A stretch of 25,959 nucleotides of DNA. Origin: Leucosporidium creatinivorum (Eukaryota > Basidiomycota > Microbotryomycetes > Leucosporidiales > Leucosporidiaceae). The notes beneath the pieces were generated by a model. It was not told the origin of the DNA. It did no database searches and worked only from the letters and a program-made list of their open reading frames with translations. Both the position numbers and the translations under genes were made by a program. Location: contig BCKL01000037.1 in the NCBI GenBank assembly GCA_001600635.1, positions 1 to 25,959 on the forward strand, given 5' to 3'. Shown here one piece after another: positions 1-11,282 of the stretch (within the stretch, counting starts at the first letter, position 1; each line of letters opens with the position of its first letter).

Positions 1-1290
1 CTCCTACGTCACACCCTAACCCTAACCCGACCCTAACCCAACCTTAGTTGCCAAGTCCCTCTGCCAACGGTCGAGTGCAAAGTTGCAAGTGGAGTCTGGT
101 GCAGAGTTCAGCCTGTAGTAAAGTATGCAGGGAGCAAGAAACCGTCTCCCCGTCCTGTTTGCCATCTCCGTTGACTCGCAGCAGCAGCCCCAACCCTACG
201 CCAAGTTGAGCCAGCCAGTGCTCTCCCCTGCACCAAGTCACCGCTGCTACACTCGAGGAGTCCTAGCTGGTAGATCTCACTCTGTAGACCCGTGCACTGG
301 CTCTGTAGTGTGGTACGCATCCTTGGTAGCTCCTCGAAACTTGCGCCGAGCCGAGTCCGGCGCTGGCAAGGCAAGCGGCTGTCAGAGCTTCAGACCACCC
401 GTTTGCTGTATTCTAGTAGTCCGAGTGGCGAGTGCACTGTCTTCACTGCACCGTACACTTGGCTCTACGCTCGTCCGGTCCCTCGTACATAGTGGCTCCT
501 CGGTTGTGATCTCGGCGCAACTCTGGGAGACTTTGCTCAGATGGAAGCTCCCTCTTGCATCAGATGCAATACAACAAGCAATGAGATGACTACGCCTTGA
601 TCTGACCGTCACCACTGCAGCTCTCCAAGTGCTCAAGCCTCCCCATTCCAACCCCCAAACCCCGTGCTCGGCGAAGAGCAATTCCTCGCCTCCAGTCGGT
701 TCCACTTCACCTGCGATGCATCACAGATTGGCCACACGACCAAACTTTGTCCTTTGCACCTCCTCTGCAGTCAGATTTTTGACGCCTTCCACATCTTGGA
801 CATCTCGGCCCACTTCTTCTCGCTCGTGAGCCTCGACCTTCGCACCTGAGGTGAAGAGAGCCGAGACCTATTGTGGAGGAGCGTTGAGTGTTGACCTTCG
901 CGAGTTCACCAGCATCTCCCAGCATCACTTACTACTACTCGCTTACAGTAGAGCAGTTCAGCTACTCGAACACACTCGTTTCGTCCTAGCGCAGAGCCCT
1001 CCTCCTCGCCGTCTCGACCCAATCGAGGCTTGGCCTCCTCCCACCTCTCCGCCTTACCGCTCGCGCTTCTCCTCTCCAAGCAGGGCTCTACTACAGCAGC
1101 TCGTTACAGCAGTAGCAGCTACTCTACTAGATTACCCTACAACATCTGTAGTCGATCAACACTCTCGTCAACACCGCCAGCCACCTCTCGACGAGCCCGC
1201 TTCCAAGCTTCGACAAGCAGCCGTCAAGCTCAGCTGTTGAGCAGCAATCGTACAGCACGCTACATCAATCGACCTACAGCTCTCTACACC
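1..1290. other. Non-coding leader and SKN7 upstream region
   Basis: I see no supported coding sequence on either strand here. The open frames are short, lack family features and look like chance frames. The stretch begins with degenerate telomere-type repeats (separate entry) and becomes pyrimidine-rich from about 960 to 1290, with several CTACAG motifs, as expected for the promoter and 5' leader of the gene that starts at 1291. A 5' UTR intron cannot be excluded. Confidence 0.6.
14..46. repeat. Degenerate telomere-like CCCTAA repeat tract
   Basis: Two perfect CCCTAA units are followed by variants (CCCGA, CCCTAACCCA, ACCTTA). CCCTAA/TTAGGG is the telomere unit in many basidiomycetes. The tract is short and imperfect, so it is either an interstitial or subtelomeric remnant or a promoter telobox-type element. 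The sequence does not decide between these. Confidence 0.6.
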
Positions 1291-4200
1291 ATGTCTGGAC
1301 CCGGCGACTACCACCCTCACCACCCTCACGCCTACGCTCCTGGCCCGCCTCACTACGGCGACCCAAACCAGCTCCCACCGCTCAACCCACCAGACCTCCA
1401 GGGCGGTCCATCCACTCGAGGAGGCAAGCGCAAGGCGCTCAACGACGATGAAGACGAGGATGAGAAGCCTCAAACGGGAGGGGGCAAGGAAGGCAAAGGG
1501 GGCGCTTCAGAGTTTGTCAAGAAGCTCTACAGGTGAGTTAATAGGTGCATATCGATGTTTTGATGAGATCGCTGCTGCTGGGAGCCGGAGGAGATCAGGA
1601 GGAGCTAGCGCCGAGCGCGGAACAGCGGAAGGCGCATCGTCGAGACGCGTGCTCGCGAGAGAGGCGGGGCAGTCGTGTGAAGAAGTCAGCAGCAATGTGG
1701 GACGGCATTCGGGTGGTAGGATCGACGATGTGTCGTTGAGCCCGCTGCTCGTCGACGCGGTCCAACCGCTGCAGGCTCGCTTCTCGTCTCTCGAGCCGTC
1801 GCCGAATCTCACTTCCAGCTCAATTGCTCGAGGCGTGCTTGAGCAGACGCGTCGGTGCTTGTGAAGAACGGGCGCTTGGCTGGGCACGATGGCTTCGCGC
1901 CAGGTCACGCTATCGCCGAGCTCGCTCGAGCTTCCGGCTCCGAGGTGCCGGTCTTTCGCATAGCATGAGAGCAAGCTGCTGCTGGCTCTCGTGCTCGTGA
2001 AGTCCGGCACCTCAAAGCCGGTTCCTTGAAACTCTTCGATGGCCGACACGACCACTTCTCACGCCAGTTCGCCGACTGATCTCTTTCTCACTTCGCAGGA
2101 TGCTCGAGGACGGCCAGTTCACCGACATTGTCAGCTGGGGCTACACGGGCGATTCCTTCGTCGTCAAGGTGGGTTTCCGAGTGTAGGCCTCGCTCCCCAC
2201 GCCCTCACTGACCTCGTTTCCAACCGAAACAGGACATGAACTCGTTCACCCGCTCGATCCTCCCTCTCCACTTCAAGCACTCCAACTTTGCCTCGTTCGT
2301 TCGGCAGCTCAACAAGTACGACTTCCACAAAGTCAAGAACCCCGAGGAGGGAGGTAGCCCGTACGGAGAGCACGTGAGTTCTGATTCTCCAGCGTGAACG
2401 CCGAGCGAGAGTCAAGAGCTGATCTTTTGCGCTCGCTTCCTCAACAGACCTGGGAGTTCAAGCACCCTAGCTTCCGCGCCGATATGAAGTCTTCCCTCGA
2501 GAACATCAAGGTGAGCTTGATTTCGACTTCCAAAGCCCTTTTCTCCCCTTCTATGGCCTCCCTCTCCGCTCCCCACGCAGCCGACTCGAGCTCGAAGCTG
2601 AATCTCTGCTCCTCCCACAGCGCAAAGCCCCCGCCCCTCGCAAGTCGACTCCTCAGCCCGCTCGCGGCCGCGGAGCCGGCGGCGCCATCGACCCCATGCT
2701 CGGCGGTGGCGATCTCTCGGGCCTGCAAGCTCAGCTCGACCAGCTCCATCGCGGGCAGCAAGGGATGCAGCAGCACATGAACAGCCTCTCTCAGGACTAC
2801 CAGGCCGTCATCGGCGAGATGATGAACTTTCAGCGCAACATGGTCGCCCAGGATCAGCTCATGCAGAACTTGATTCAGTACCTCGTCAACCTCGAGGCTG
2901 GTGAGTTGCTCTTCATCCCTCTGCCGATGCTGACAGCTGACCCCTTCGTTGCCTAACAACAGACCAAACAGCCGCCTCCAACCCCGGCGCCCCTCAATCC
3001 GATTTCGTCCCCTCCTCGCAAGCTCAAAAGCTCATCTCGACCTACACCGAAGTTGCTCGCGCCTCCTACGAGCAAATGGCCGACCTCTCCCGTCGCGCCT
3101 CCCTCTCGGGCGGCGCTTTCCAGCCCATGCCCCCTCCTCCCGGCTTTGGTCACCTCGACGTCTCGCGCGGGAGGAGGGAAGAGAACGGCGGAGGACCGAT
3201 TGGGCCTCCTGGAGGGTACGGCATCAGGGATGATGGCTATCGAGGACCGGATGGTGGTCATCAGCAGCAGCAGCCTCAACACGGCGGACCTCCCCCTCAA
3301 CAGCAGCAGCAGCAACAGCAGCAGCAGCACGGTGGCCCTCCTCCCCACGAGCAACAGCAGCAACAACAGCAGCAGCAAGCTCCCTCCCACCCTCCTCCAC
3401 AGCACTTCCAGCACCCCAACGCTCCGACCGAAGCTCCTCGACCCGATTCCGCCGATGGTCGTCCAGGCGCAACGAGGAGACAGACCTACGTCCCCGGCTG
3501 GGCCGTTCCGCCGCGTGTGCTGCTCGTGGAGGACGATGCCGTGTGTAGGAAGTTGAGCTCCAAGTTCTTGGAGGTGTTTGGGTGCTCGATTGATGTGGCC
3601 GTGGATGGGGTTAGTGCGGTCAACAAGGTGAGTTTTGGACGTCGAGCTGAGCGCCGAGAGAGGAAGCTGACATCGCGACTCGTACTACAGATGAACCTGC
3701 AAAAATACGACCTCGTCTTGATGGACATCGTCATGCCCAACCTTGATGGTGCGTTGCTGCTGTCTTTCCCTCGGCCGACCGAGCTGACCTTTCCCTCTCG
3801 CCCTTCGCAGGAGTCTCGGCGACCTCGCTGATCCGTCAATTTGACCCCATGACCCCCATCATCTCCATGACGAGTAACTCGGGACCCAACGAGATCATGA
3901 CTTACTTCTCGCATGGTGCGTGGTCGTCGATTCTCCTCACTCTGACTCGGCCGAAGCTGACCTCGCTTGCTTCGTTTTCCCATCTCTCTCAACAGGCATG
4001 AACGACATCCTTCCCAAGCCCTTCACCAAGGAAGGTCTCCTCGGCATGCTCGAGGTTTGTCTGGTCCCCCCACTCAGGCTCTCGAGCAACGGCTGACCCC
4101 TCGGTCCTCTTCCCCTCCTAACAGAAGCATCTGATCCACCTCAAGGTCATGCAGCAGATGGCCGAAATCCCTCGCGCCCTCGGCTTCACCGACAACCAGA

Positions 4201-4541
4201 TCCAAGATGCTCTCGCCGTCTCGACTGTGGGAGAGGAGGGCAATGTCATCAACCCCTTCTCGGCGATGGGAATCTCGGGTGCGTCGAGCTCGCCGTCCCT
4301 TCTCCTGCGTCCGAGGCCCTCCCTGACACTTTCGATTCGGTACAGACCACGACTACGTCGAGATGCTGCAAGGGATCGCGCTCGAGAAGGAGGGCAAGCG
4401 CGGCTTGGAGGTGGTGCAGGGCAACGAGAGGGAAGGCAAACGCGCCAGGTTCCAGGAGGGTGAGTCGGGAGCGTGTCCCTTCCTATTCTATCGAACTGTG
4501 CTGACCTCCTCGGACGATCCACAGTCGACCACGACCAGTAG
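1291..4541 (+). CDS. SKN7: Skn7/Prr1-type response-regulator transcription factor
   Basis: Twelve exons (1291-1532, 2099-2168, 2233-2373, 2448-2510, 2621-2900, 2963-3627, 3691-3748, 3811-3915, 3996-4054, 4125-4278, 4346-4459, 4525-4541) close in phase to give 655 residues. Residues 73-172 form an HSF-type winged-helix DNA-binding domain ([13 protein letters not shown], then [20 protein letters not shown]). Residues about 205-265 are a Q/L-rich coiled coil, followed by glutamine tracts at about 355-395. Residues 450-563 are a receiver domain with acidic residues E455, D456 and D457, phospho-acceptor D499 in [12 protein letters not shown]527 and K549 in ILPKPF. This is the order of fungal Skn7, the nuclear output of the Sln1-Ypd1 phosphorelay for osmotic and oxidative stress and cell-wall control. 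The first intron is unusually long (566 bp). An alternative acceptor at 2971 would remove three residues in frame. Identity is secure from the domain pair. Confidence 0.95.
1533..2098 (+). other. Long first intron of SKN7
   Basis: The donor is GTGAGT and the acceptor TTCGCAG, preceded by an ACTGATC branch-like sequence. It interrupts the HSF domain just after the first helix. At 566 bp it is far longer than the other introns of this gene (about 60-110 bp). A 182-residue frame lies antisense inside it but shows no recognisable motif. No C/D or H/ACA snoRNA boxes were found at sensible spacing. Confidence 0.85.
3262..3380 (+). repeat. CAG/CAA triplet repeats encoding glutamine tracts in SKN7
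   Basis: Three CAG/CAA runs encode Q4, Q10 and Q9 tracts, separated by repeated HGGPPP-type blocks. The mix of CAG and CAA codons suggests an older, partly stabilised tract. It lies in the linker between the coiled coil and the receiver domain, where length change would alter spacing but not the folded domains. Confidence 0.85.
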
Positions 4542-4819
4542 ACGGCCACAGCGGCTCGCGCGGAAGAAGCGGCGAAGAGCAGGAGGGCCGAGCCGAAGGG
4601 ACTGTACTGTACTCGCTTGGGAGCCGGGCTCGATTTTGGATTCCGTTTCTCGTTTTTTATCATACTGGTGTAAACTTTTCGCTTTCCTCTCACCTCGACT
4701 GCAGGGAGCTACCCCGCCTTGCGAAGCTCTCAGCACTCGACTCTGAAAAATCCAGCCGGCTCTCCTCCTTCTGCCCCACCTCTCACCTTGTTTCCACCGA
4801 GTAACACCCTACAGCAGCG

Positions 4820-6618
4820 ATGGATCCTCAACAAGAAGCCATCCGCCGTGAGCCCCAGTCTACTGCCCTACAACTCGCCGTTCTCTCGCTGACTTTTGCG
4901 TTCTCAACCTCTCCTGCTCGCAGAAACGCACATCTTCATCCACGCCTTTCTCGTCGCGCAAGCGCTACCCAAGTCGGCTGCAGCGTTGACCAGGGAGCTC
5001 AATAAGGTTACAGAGAACTTGGGGAATGAAGTCGAGGAGGAGAGCAAGGACTGCTCGGGCAAGGAGTTGGTCCCCCTCGTGAGGGCTAAAATCGACATTG
5101 AGAAGGCAAAGTGAGTCTTCGTTCCGCTACAAGAGGGCTTCAGCTGGTCTTGTACACCCTATAAGCTCGCTGCACGGCCCTTCAAAGAGCTACAGCGGGA
5201 GAGCCCCAGTCGGCCGACCAAAATGCTAATCAACTTTCGGCGCTGCCTTTGCGTACCGCTCTACAGGAAATCCAAGAAGGCCAGCAAGTCTACAGCCACC
5301 TCATCCGACTCCTCCGCCACCATCGCCACCGTCACCATCCACTCCTCCGACTCGGAGAGCTCGTCCAGCAGCAGTTCCAGCTCCAGCAGCAGCGACTCGG
5401 ACTCTGATTCCGAGGATCCCGTTTCTGGGTCTGCCGTCGCCAAGCTCGCTGCCAACGCTGTCGTAGGCCTCGTGGACGCCGCCAAGCACGTCAAGGACGT
5501 CGTAATGGGCGAGACGGCTCCCGTCGTCAAGGAGAAGGTCGAGAAGGTCAAGAAGGTCGTCAAGGAGAAGGTGGAGGCGAGTGGAAGTGATAGCGATTCG
5601 TCGTCTTCGTCGTCCAGCAGCTCGAGCGATAGTTCGAGCGATGATTCGAGCTCGGAGGATGAGAAGGTCGACGAGAAGAAGGGCGCCGAGAGGAAGGAGA
5701 AGAAGGAGAAGAAGGTCGAGGAGAAGGCTGCTGAGTCCTCGAGTGATTCCTCGTCGGACAGCAGCTCGAGTGACGAGGAGGAGGAGCCTGTCCCCCTCAA
5801 GAAGGCCAAGTGTGAGTCGTTTCGCAGGCGACGGGCGAACGCCGAGCACCGAGCTGACCCTTTTCCCTTCCACAGCCGTCGTTGCCAAGGCCAAGGAGGC
5901 CATCGCTGATGCCATGTCGACGCCTGTCAACAAGAAGCGCAAGGCCGCCTCTTCCTCGTCGTCTTCTTCATCATCCTCCGACTCGGACTCGTCATCCTCA
6001 TCATCCTCCTCTTCTTCTTCCTCGAGCGACTCCGATTCGGACGCCGCACCCGCCACCAAGAAGACCAAGAAATCGTCCCCTTCCCCCGCCGCCGCCGCTC
6101 TCCCCACTCCCGCCCCTCTCGCCGCCGTGATCGCCTCCACCATCGCCGCCGACGCTCCTTCCCCTGCCCGTTCCTTCTCCGGCTACGACTCGACCGCCTC
6201 GGGATCAGGCTACGACTCGCCCCGGAATGGATCCAAGGTCAAGGGCAACCGTGTCGCCAACGCTCCCTTCCGCCGAGTCAAGGCCGAGGATGTCACTTTC
6301 CACGACGACAGGCTGAGGGATATGTCGTTCGCTGCCAGGGTGAGTCGTCATAGAACTAGTTCCGAGCGTTCGGAGGCGATTGCTGACCCGGCTTGATCCT
6401 CACAGCCCGCTGGAATGTCCGACTACGGAGCTCGCGCTTCGGCCGATCTCATCGTCACTCGCGGCAAGGGTTTCGTGAAGGAGAAGAACAAGAAGAAGAG
6501 GTGTGCAGTTTTGCATTCCTTCACTGGCGACTCTCGCTGACCTCTCTCACTCGTTTACAGGGGATCCTACCGCGGTGGAGACATCACGATGGAGAGCCAC
6601 TCGATCAAGTTCGCTTAG
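4820..6618 (+). CDS. SRP40: Srp40/Nopp140-type nucleolar phosphoprotein
   Basis: Six exons (4820-4847, 4924-5110, 5267-5811, 5876-6339, 6406-6500, 6561-6618) close in phase to 458 residues. The N-terminus (about 1-45) resembles a LisH motif (THIFIHAFLVAQALPKSA). The middle has three or four blocks of serine with Asp/Glu, separated by Lys-rich and Ala/Pro segments, which are CK2 substrate-like repeats. The C-terminus is the SRP40_C domain: FRRVKAEDV, then KGFVKEKNKKKRGSYRGG, ending in ITMESHSIKF. That signature is diagnostic for Nopp140/NOLC1/Srp40, a nucleolar chaperone that binds box C/D and H/ACA snoRNPs. The start is supported because the first 9-codon exon splices directly into the LisH region. 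Intron 2 is 156 bp, longer than the rest. It is convergent with the zinc-module gene on the other side. Confidence 0.93.
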
Positions 6619-6819
6619 AGGTCTTGAGGGGTAGCTGGGGCGAAGGTGGCGGTGCCGTTTGTAACTGTCTTTTGCATATTATCGGGTCTTTCAGTCATCT
6701 TGTTCTACTCGCGAAAGGAAGAGAGAGCTTCGCAGAGCTGGTGTCGCCTCGTTTCGAGGAGCAGATAGATGGGAAATATGGATCGCACTGCACCTATAGC
6801 GCTCCCTACAATGAATGAC

Positions 6820-8569
6820 CTACGCCGATCTCACACCTCCCAGCCTCTTCCTCAACGCCCTCAGCACCAACGGCGGGAGCTTCCTCGTCGTCTCGCTCTC
6901 GGCGCTCAGCAATTGCATCACTCCTTCGAGATCCTCCTCAGCCATCTTCATCAAGAAAGCAGGATTGCGACTTCCAATTGCCTCAAAGACGTGCACGTAG
7001 TCGTCGCCGAGGCTGCTATCCTCTGGGATGAGCTTGTTGAGAAAGTGTTGGAGTGAGTCGGTCGCTGAGAAGGGCGAAGGGGAGGTAGAGCGAGTCTGTT
7101 GATCTTGGGAGAGTGTTTGCGCTTTGGAAGAGGTAGCTGGAGTGCGGAAGTCGTCCGAGCAGTCGCTGAGAGGCGAGGAAGTCTCGCGACGACGGCGCTT
7201 GACGTTCGAGGCGAGAGAGGACGAAGACGAGGGTGAAGGAGAGGGTTGACGAGGGCGATGGGCTGGGCTGGACTCGCGCTCCCGCTTGAGAGGACGAGGA
7301 GGAGAGAGTGAAGGTGTCCAGAGCTGGTGGTCGGGAGGAGAGCCCTGCGAGTTCGGCGATGCTAAGGTCAGCCCTCGAGTCGGCGAGGAAGCCATGGAAG
7401 CAGAGACATACCAGAGGGGTAGACGTCCTGTGCGTTATCTGTGGCTTGACGACCTGAGCTACCTCGGGCTCGACAGCAGCGCTCCTCTCCCTCTGCTTTC
7501 CTTTCCCCTTGCCTTTCGGCGCCGACTTGACCGCGCCGCCTCCCTTCTCGAGCGGGTGACTATGCATAGCGCACCGCTCAACGACGACGACCTTCTTGGC
7601 GCTCTTGACTTCGACGCGAACCAACCATCCGCACTTGGCCGCCGTCTTCTTCGCCGAGCAATGCCAGATTGGTCCCGCGCCTTCGTCGGCTGACGAGCAA
7701 ACCGAGAAGCCCTGCTCTTGCGCCCAGCTGCTGAGGGACTTGTTGAGATGCTTGATGGTGCGGAAAGTAGAGAATGAGAGTGGGAGAGGAGTAGAGATGG
7801 TAGGTGAAGCGGGGGACTCGGATGAGGGAGGAGCTGAGACGGAAGGCGAGGGGCGGACCGAGCGAGGGCGAAGTTCGAAGCCGGTGGCGATCTACGAGGT
7901 CAAGTCATCAGCGAGCCACCCTTCAACTAGAACTAAATGGCTTGAACGCACCGACCGAGCAACCTTCTCAGCCTCGACTCCGACCAAGAACCCTTGCTTC
8001 CTCGCCGTCTCGAGCAAATCATCCGCTGAAGTGTCTCCCATTGCCCTCCTCACGTCTTCCATCACCTGATCTTGTGCAACCTCCCTATCCGAAGCCGCGA
8101 ACTTCTCTCGCCCTCCACACCTCTTGAGGGACTTGAGCTGGTCGAGGGCGTACTTGAGCAGATCGGCTCGGCGCTGAGAGATCAGCTTCTCTTGAGCGGC
8201 GGCGTCGGCGGGCGATAGCTTCGATAGACGATGGGTGTGCTTGAGCGTGACCTCGACGACCTTCTCAGAGAGGTCGGCGCCGTCAAACTCGATCTCGACC
8301 GAGTAAGGCGAACGAGAGGAAGAGCGGTCGCAACAGGCGCAGGAGAGGACGATGTTGTACCGTTGAGGTGACTCCTTGGCAATGAAGTCTTTCCGTTCTG
8401 TAGTCGTCGAGGGCAGAAAAATCTGTTAGCCAACTGGAATGAGAGCACCGATGCGAGAAAACGGCTCACGAGCATGCTCGGCCCAGGCGAGGCGGGCAGC
8501 CCTATAGTTGTCCCAGCGAGGCCAACAGGATCTTAGCTCGAAAACCTGGGGTAGAGGGTTGGTCGCCAT
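6820..8569 (-). CDS. Zinc-module gene A: tandem FAR1/WRKY-GCM1-like protein
   Basis: Four minus-strand exons (8569-8470, 8397-7952, 7891-7412, 7344-6820) close in phase to 516 residues. Module 1 (about 10-85) has a FAR1-like helix (DNYRAARLAWAEHA), a Cys cluster (SCACCDRS) and HTH. Module 2 (about 215-290) has a helix ending in WAQEQGFSV, then C-x8-C-x22-HSH. Basic and Ser/Pro linkers with KRRRR, a likely nuclear signal, lead to a helical C-terminus (about 425-516). Intron 1 is phase 1 and intron 2 phase 0, as in genes B and C, so they share ancestry. The acceptor after 8398 was chosen because the nearer TAACAG puts the frame into a stop. Modules of this kind bind DNA in MULE transposases and FAR1/FHY3 regulators. 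No transposase core is present. Function is inferred as a DNA-binding regulator. Module 1 has irregular Cys spacing and may be degenerate. Confidence 0.8.
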
Positions 8570-9137
8570 GGTGTCGTCGAAGATGGAGGAGGAGGAGAGG
8601 AGCGAGCCGAACCGGTTGAAAGCTTGAGAGCGCGAGTGCTCCAAGTCTCCGAGACGCGATCAAGGGCGGCGTGTCGGCTCAGGGGGAATTGGATGGCTTG
8701 AGAAGCCGTATAAGCTGCTTCATACATCGAAGGAGCAGCATCAGAGAGGGCTGCTCCGGTCAGGAAGAGGAAAAGGACCGAGCTCCCCGCGAGACTTGCG
8801 CCGAACAGCCCTGAAAGGACACGGACAGTCTTGTGCGAGCAAGGTAGCATTCTTTGGGCCACATAAAGCATCCTACATGTCCTCCCCACTCCTACCAGAG
8901 CTCTGCGCCGAAGAGAAGACGACGATCGTCAGAGGTTGAACAAGCCGCGTTTGGGGGCAAGAGTAACTGTAGTACAGCAGCGGAGGGCTGAGCAGCGGGG
9001 GATGTAGCTCGTAGCTCCCATCTTGTCCTGTAGTCGAGTCGAAGTTTCGCGACGAAGTGGTCAGAGGCGAACCCTGATTCGCTCCGTCGCCCCTTGCTCT
9101 CCCCCGTCTCGTCTGCTTCTTCGGCTCGCTCTTCGCT
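8570..9137. promoter_or_regulatory. Shared divergent promoter region of genes A and B
   Basis: This 568 bp region separates the start codons of two divergently transcribed family members. I see no supported gene in it. The minus-strand frames that cross it are not conserved in pattern. It contains a TATA-like GTATAAG near 8707 facing gene A. Specific operator sites cannot be named by eye. Confidence 0.5.
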
Positions 9138-10635
9138 ATGGCCGACTATCCTCAGCTGGGGGACAAGTTCCAAACGCCCATAGGCTTCAGGCCCGCTTGT
9201 CATCGGGCAGCTCGTACGTAGAGCTTTCGTTGCGGTCTGAGGCTTTGTTCGCTCACTCCTCGACGCGTTGCAGTGCCCAACCAAGTCCGCTTGCTTATCT
9301 CCAGCGGAGGCCTGAAGGCTCAGCACATCAACTGCAATGCCCTGCCGTACCAGAGCCGTTGCTTCATGCGCCTCGTTGCTCGACCGGAGGATGGACTCTG
9401 GGTGGTCCGAGAGCGTGTGACGGAACACTCGCATTCCTTCACCGACGAGGAGAAGACCTTAGCCGTCTCGAAAACCGCCGACGCTATCGCAAAGCTTGAG
9501 GCAGAGCTCGTGCTCTGGCCCGAGACCGACCGCGCGCTCGCCGAAAGGAGGAGGCTGAATCAGGAGGAGGAGGACGACGAGAACACTGCTAGTCAGGACA
9601 ACAGTCAACGCAGAAGTACTCGCTCTAAACGTGCCCCGAGCAATGCTCAATCTACCTCGGAGCTCTACCCGAGCGCCAAATCCGTCGCCAACGAGGTCGC
9701 CGAGCTGTCCCTCGCTGCTTCTGAGGTAAGTCTGGGCGTGACCAGAACAAGAGCTCCGTATGATACACCTTCCAAACACTGACCGAGCTGTTTTGTGTTC
9801 CTTACAGAGGCATAATGGCATCCTTCCCTTCCCTTCCCCGAACATGGCCTTCCCAAGCGCTCGCGACCTCCTCATCTACCTCTACGCTTCGGCGGAGCAG
9901 CACCAGTTCGGACTGATCCGAAAGGTACCAACTTCGACCGACGTGCAGCTGGTCTGCCAGTACGGCGTGGCCGCCGGCGGCTTATACCCGCTGTGCAAAG
10001 CTCGCTATCACATCACGAAGGGTGCAGACGACTCGTGGAGGATACTCGAGGAGTCGCTCGGACAACACACACATGCATTCTTGGACGATGCGGGGCGGGG
10101 GATATTCCCCGACAAGGCGGTACGCGGCACCGTGAAGGAGAGGAAGCGTCAAGCCGAGCCGAGCAAGAAACGACCTCGCCCGTCACAGCCGGAAGTTCGG
10201 CTCCCTCCAATTCCCTCCCTCCCCCGGATCACTCACTCAGCCTCACTGCCTCACTGTGCGTCAAGCACATGGGATCCCTCACCATCGGCCTCGCTTCGGC
10301 TTCCACCTTCCCCCTCCGCCAGAGTCCCTCTTCGACGTCCAAAGACCACCAACCCAGCTCGTCCACCAGCTAACATCGCCTATCTCCCCACCCTCTCGAC
10401 CTTCCTCACCTCCCTCAGCCCTCGACTTTCCTGCCTTGCCTCACCCCTCCTTCATCAAGCGCATGTCGATTCGCCGGATCGGCTCATGCACTTCCTCAGC
10501 CTTAGCGACCTATCGCTCGACCTCGTACTACGAGATCTGGAGGATTTGGGCTTGTTCGAGCGGCATTTGCTGAAAAAGGAGCGGAAGAGGGCGAGGGAAG
10601 AGGGATGGAGCCTGTGGCGGGAGGTCGCTTGCTGA
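9138..10635 (+). CDS. Zinc-module gene B: tandem FAR1/WRKY-GCM1-like protein
   Basis: Three exons (9138-9213, 9274-9725, 9808-10635) close in phase to 451 residues. Module 1 (about 1-85) starts with a GDKFQT..F helix and has C-x8-C-x21-HSH. An acidic linker and a helix VANEVAELSLAASE follow. Module 2 (about 190-265) starts FPSARDLLIYL and has C-x12-C-x23-HTH. A basic KKRPRPS stretch, a likely nuclear signal, and a Ser/Pro-rich linker lead to a C-terminal helical domain (about 365-440) with TFLTSLSPRL, FLSLSDLSLDLVL and ERHLLKKE. Gene C has the same layout, the same 76-nt first exon and the same intron phases, so the two are tandem paralogues. C2-HxH modules of this type belong to the FAR1/WRKY-GCM1/FLYWCH group and bind DNA. 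The role as a transcription regulator is inferred. The target is unknown. Confidence 0.85.
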
Positions 10636-11282
10636 GTTGCCGAGGTTGAGGATTGTGCCACGCTTTGCAGTTTTGTTGATATATAACATCTAGCTCTTCC
10701 AGTCAGATCGGGTGCAGGGATGCTCACTTCGGGCGAGAGCGAGCAGGCTCAATTCAGCGCCGAGAGGGACTTGGCTTGCGCGCCGCAAGGCTCACCTCTC
10801 GACGCGGGTTGATACTGCACAGACGAGGGGACAGCGAGAAGTGCATACCACCTCCTAACCTCTTACTGTACAGTCAGCACAGTCTCACACGGTAGTGAGT
10901 GCACCGAGGCGAACGGAGTGCGCTCGAGCTCATCGCCGAGATCCCGAGGCGAGTCAGCCTCCAGAGCGTTGGGCGTGGTTGAGCGAGCAGGTCTGCACTT
11001 TTTAAGCTCCGAGAGAGCTACAGCGCTAGCCACGTCGAGCTCTTGGCCCCTGCACAGCGAACGCAAGGCGATGGGCGGTTTCGGCGAAGGAGCATCGCGG
11101 ACTGGCGCTCGAAGGCGGTCCCATGATTTGCAGTAGGTAGCGTACGATGTAGATTTCCGTAGGTCTGGCTCCATCGCAAGCTGTAGTGCAGCATTAACCT
11201 AGCCCATTCAGCTCGGAGCCTTTCGCGCGCTCGAAGCTCTCGCACTTTTGTCCTCCTTACTCTCTCGTCTCGCTTCTTCGTC
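10636..11282. other. Intergenic region between genes B and C
   Basis: This 647 bp stretch holds the 3' end of gene B and the promoter of gene C. It has an AT-rich TGATATATAACA segment at about 10677-10688, possibly a termination or polyadenylation region, and a pyrimidine-rich stretch before 11283. Open frames on the minus strand have no family features. No other gene is supported. Confidence 0.55.

Noticed and set aside
1507-2055. 182-residue antisense frame within the first intron of SKN7
   Set aside because: It has no recognisable motif and random-looking composition, and it is explained by low stop density in GC-rich DNA.
1561-2080. Possible intronic C/D snoRNA in SKN7 (TGATGA at 1561)
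   Set aside because: The first base of the C box does not fit and no D box lies within normal distance.
5301-6143. 280-residue antisense frame over the SRP40 gene, rich in acidic residues and leucine
   Set aside because: It is the shadow of Ser/Lys repeat codons on the other strand. The SRP40_C end on the plus strand is decisive.
7892-7951. Reading through intron 2 of gene A as coding sequence
   Set aside because: It ends at a TAG within the segment. The intron has a good donor, a CTGAT branch and a TAG acceptor, and splicing restores the second zinc module.
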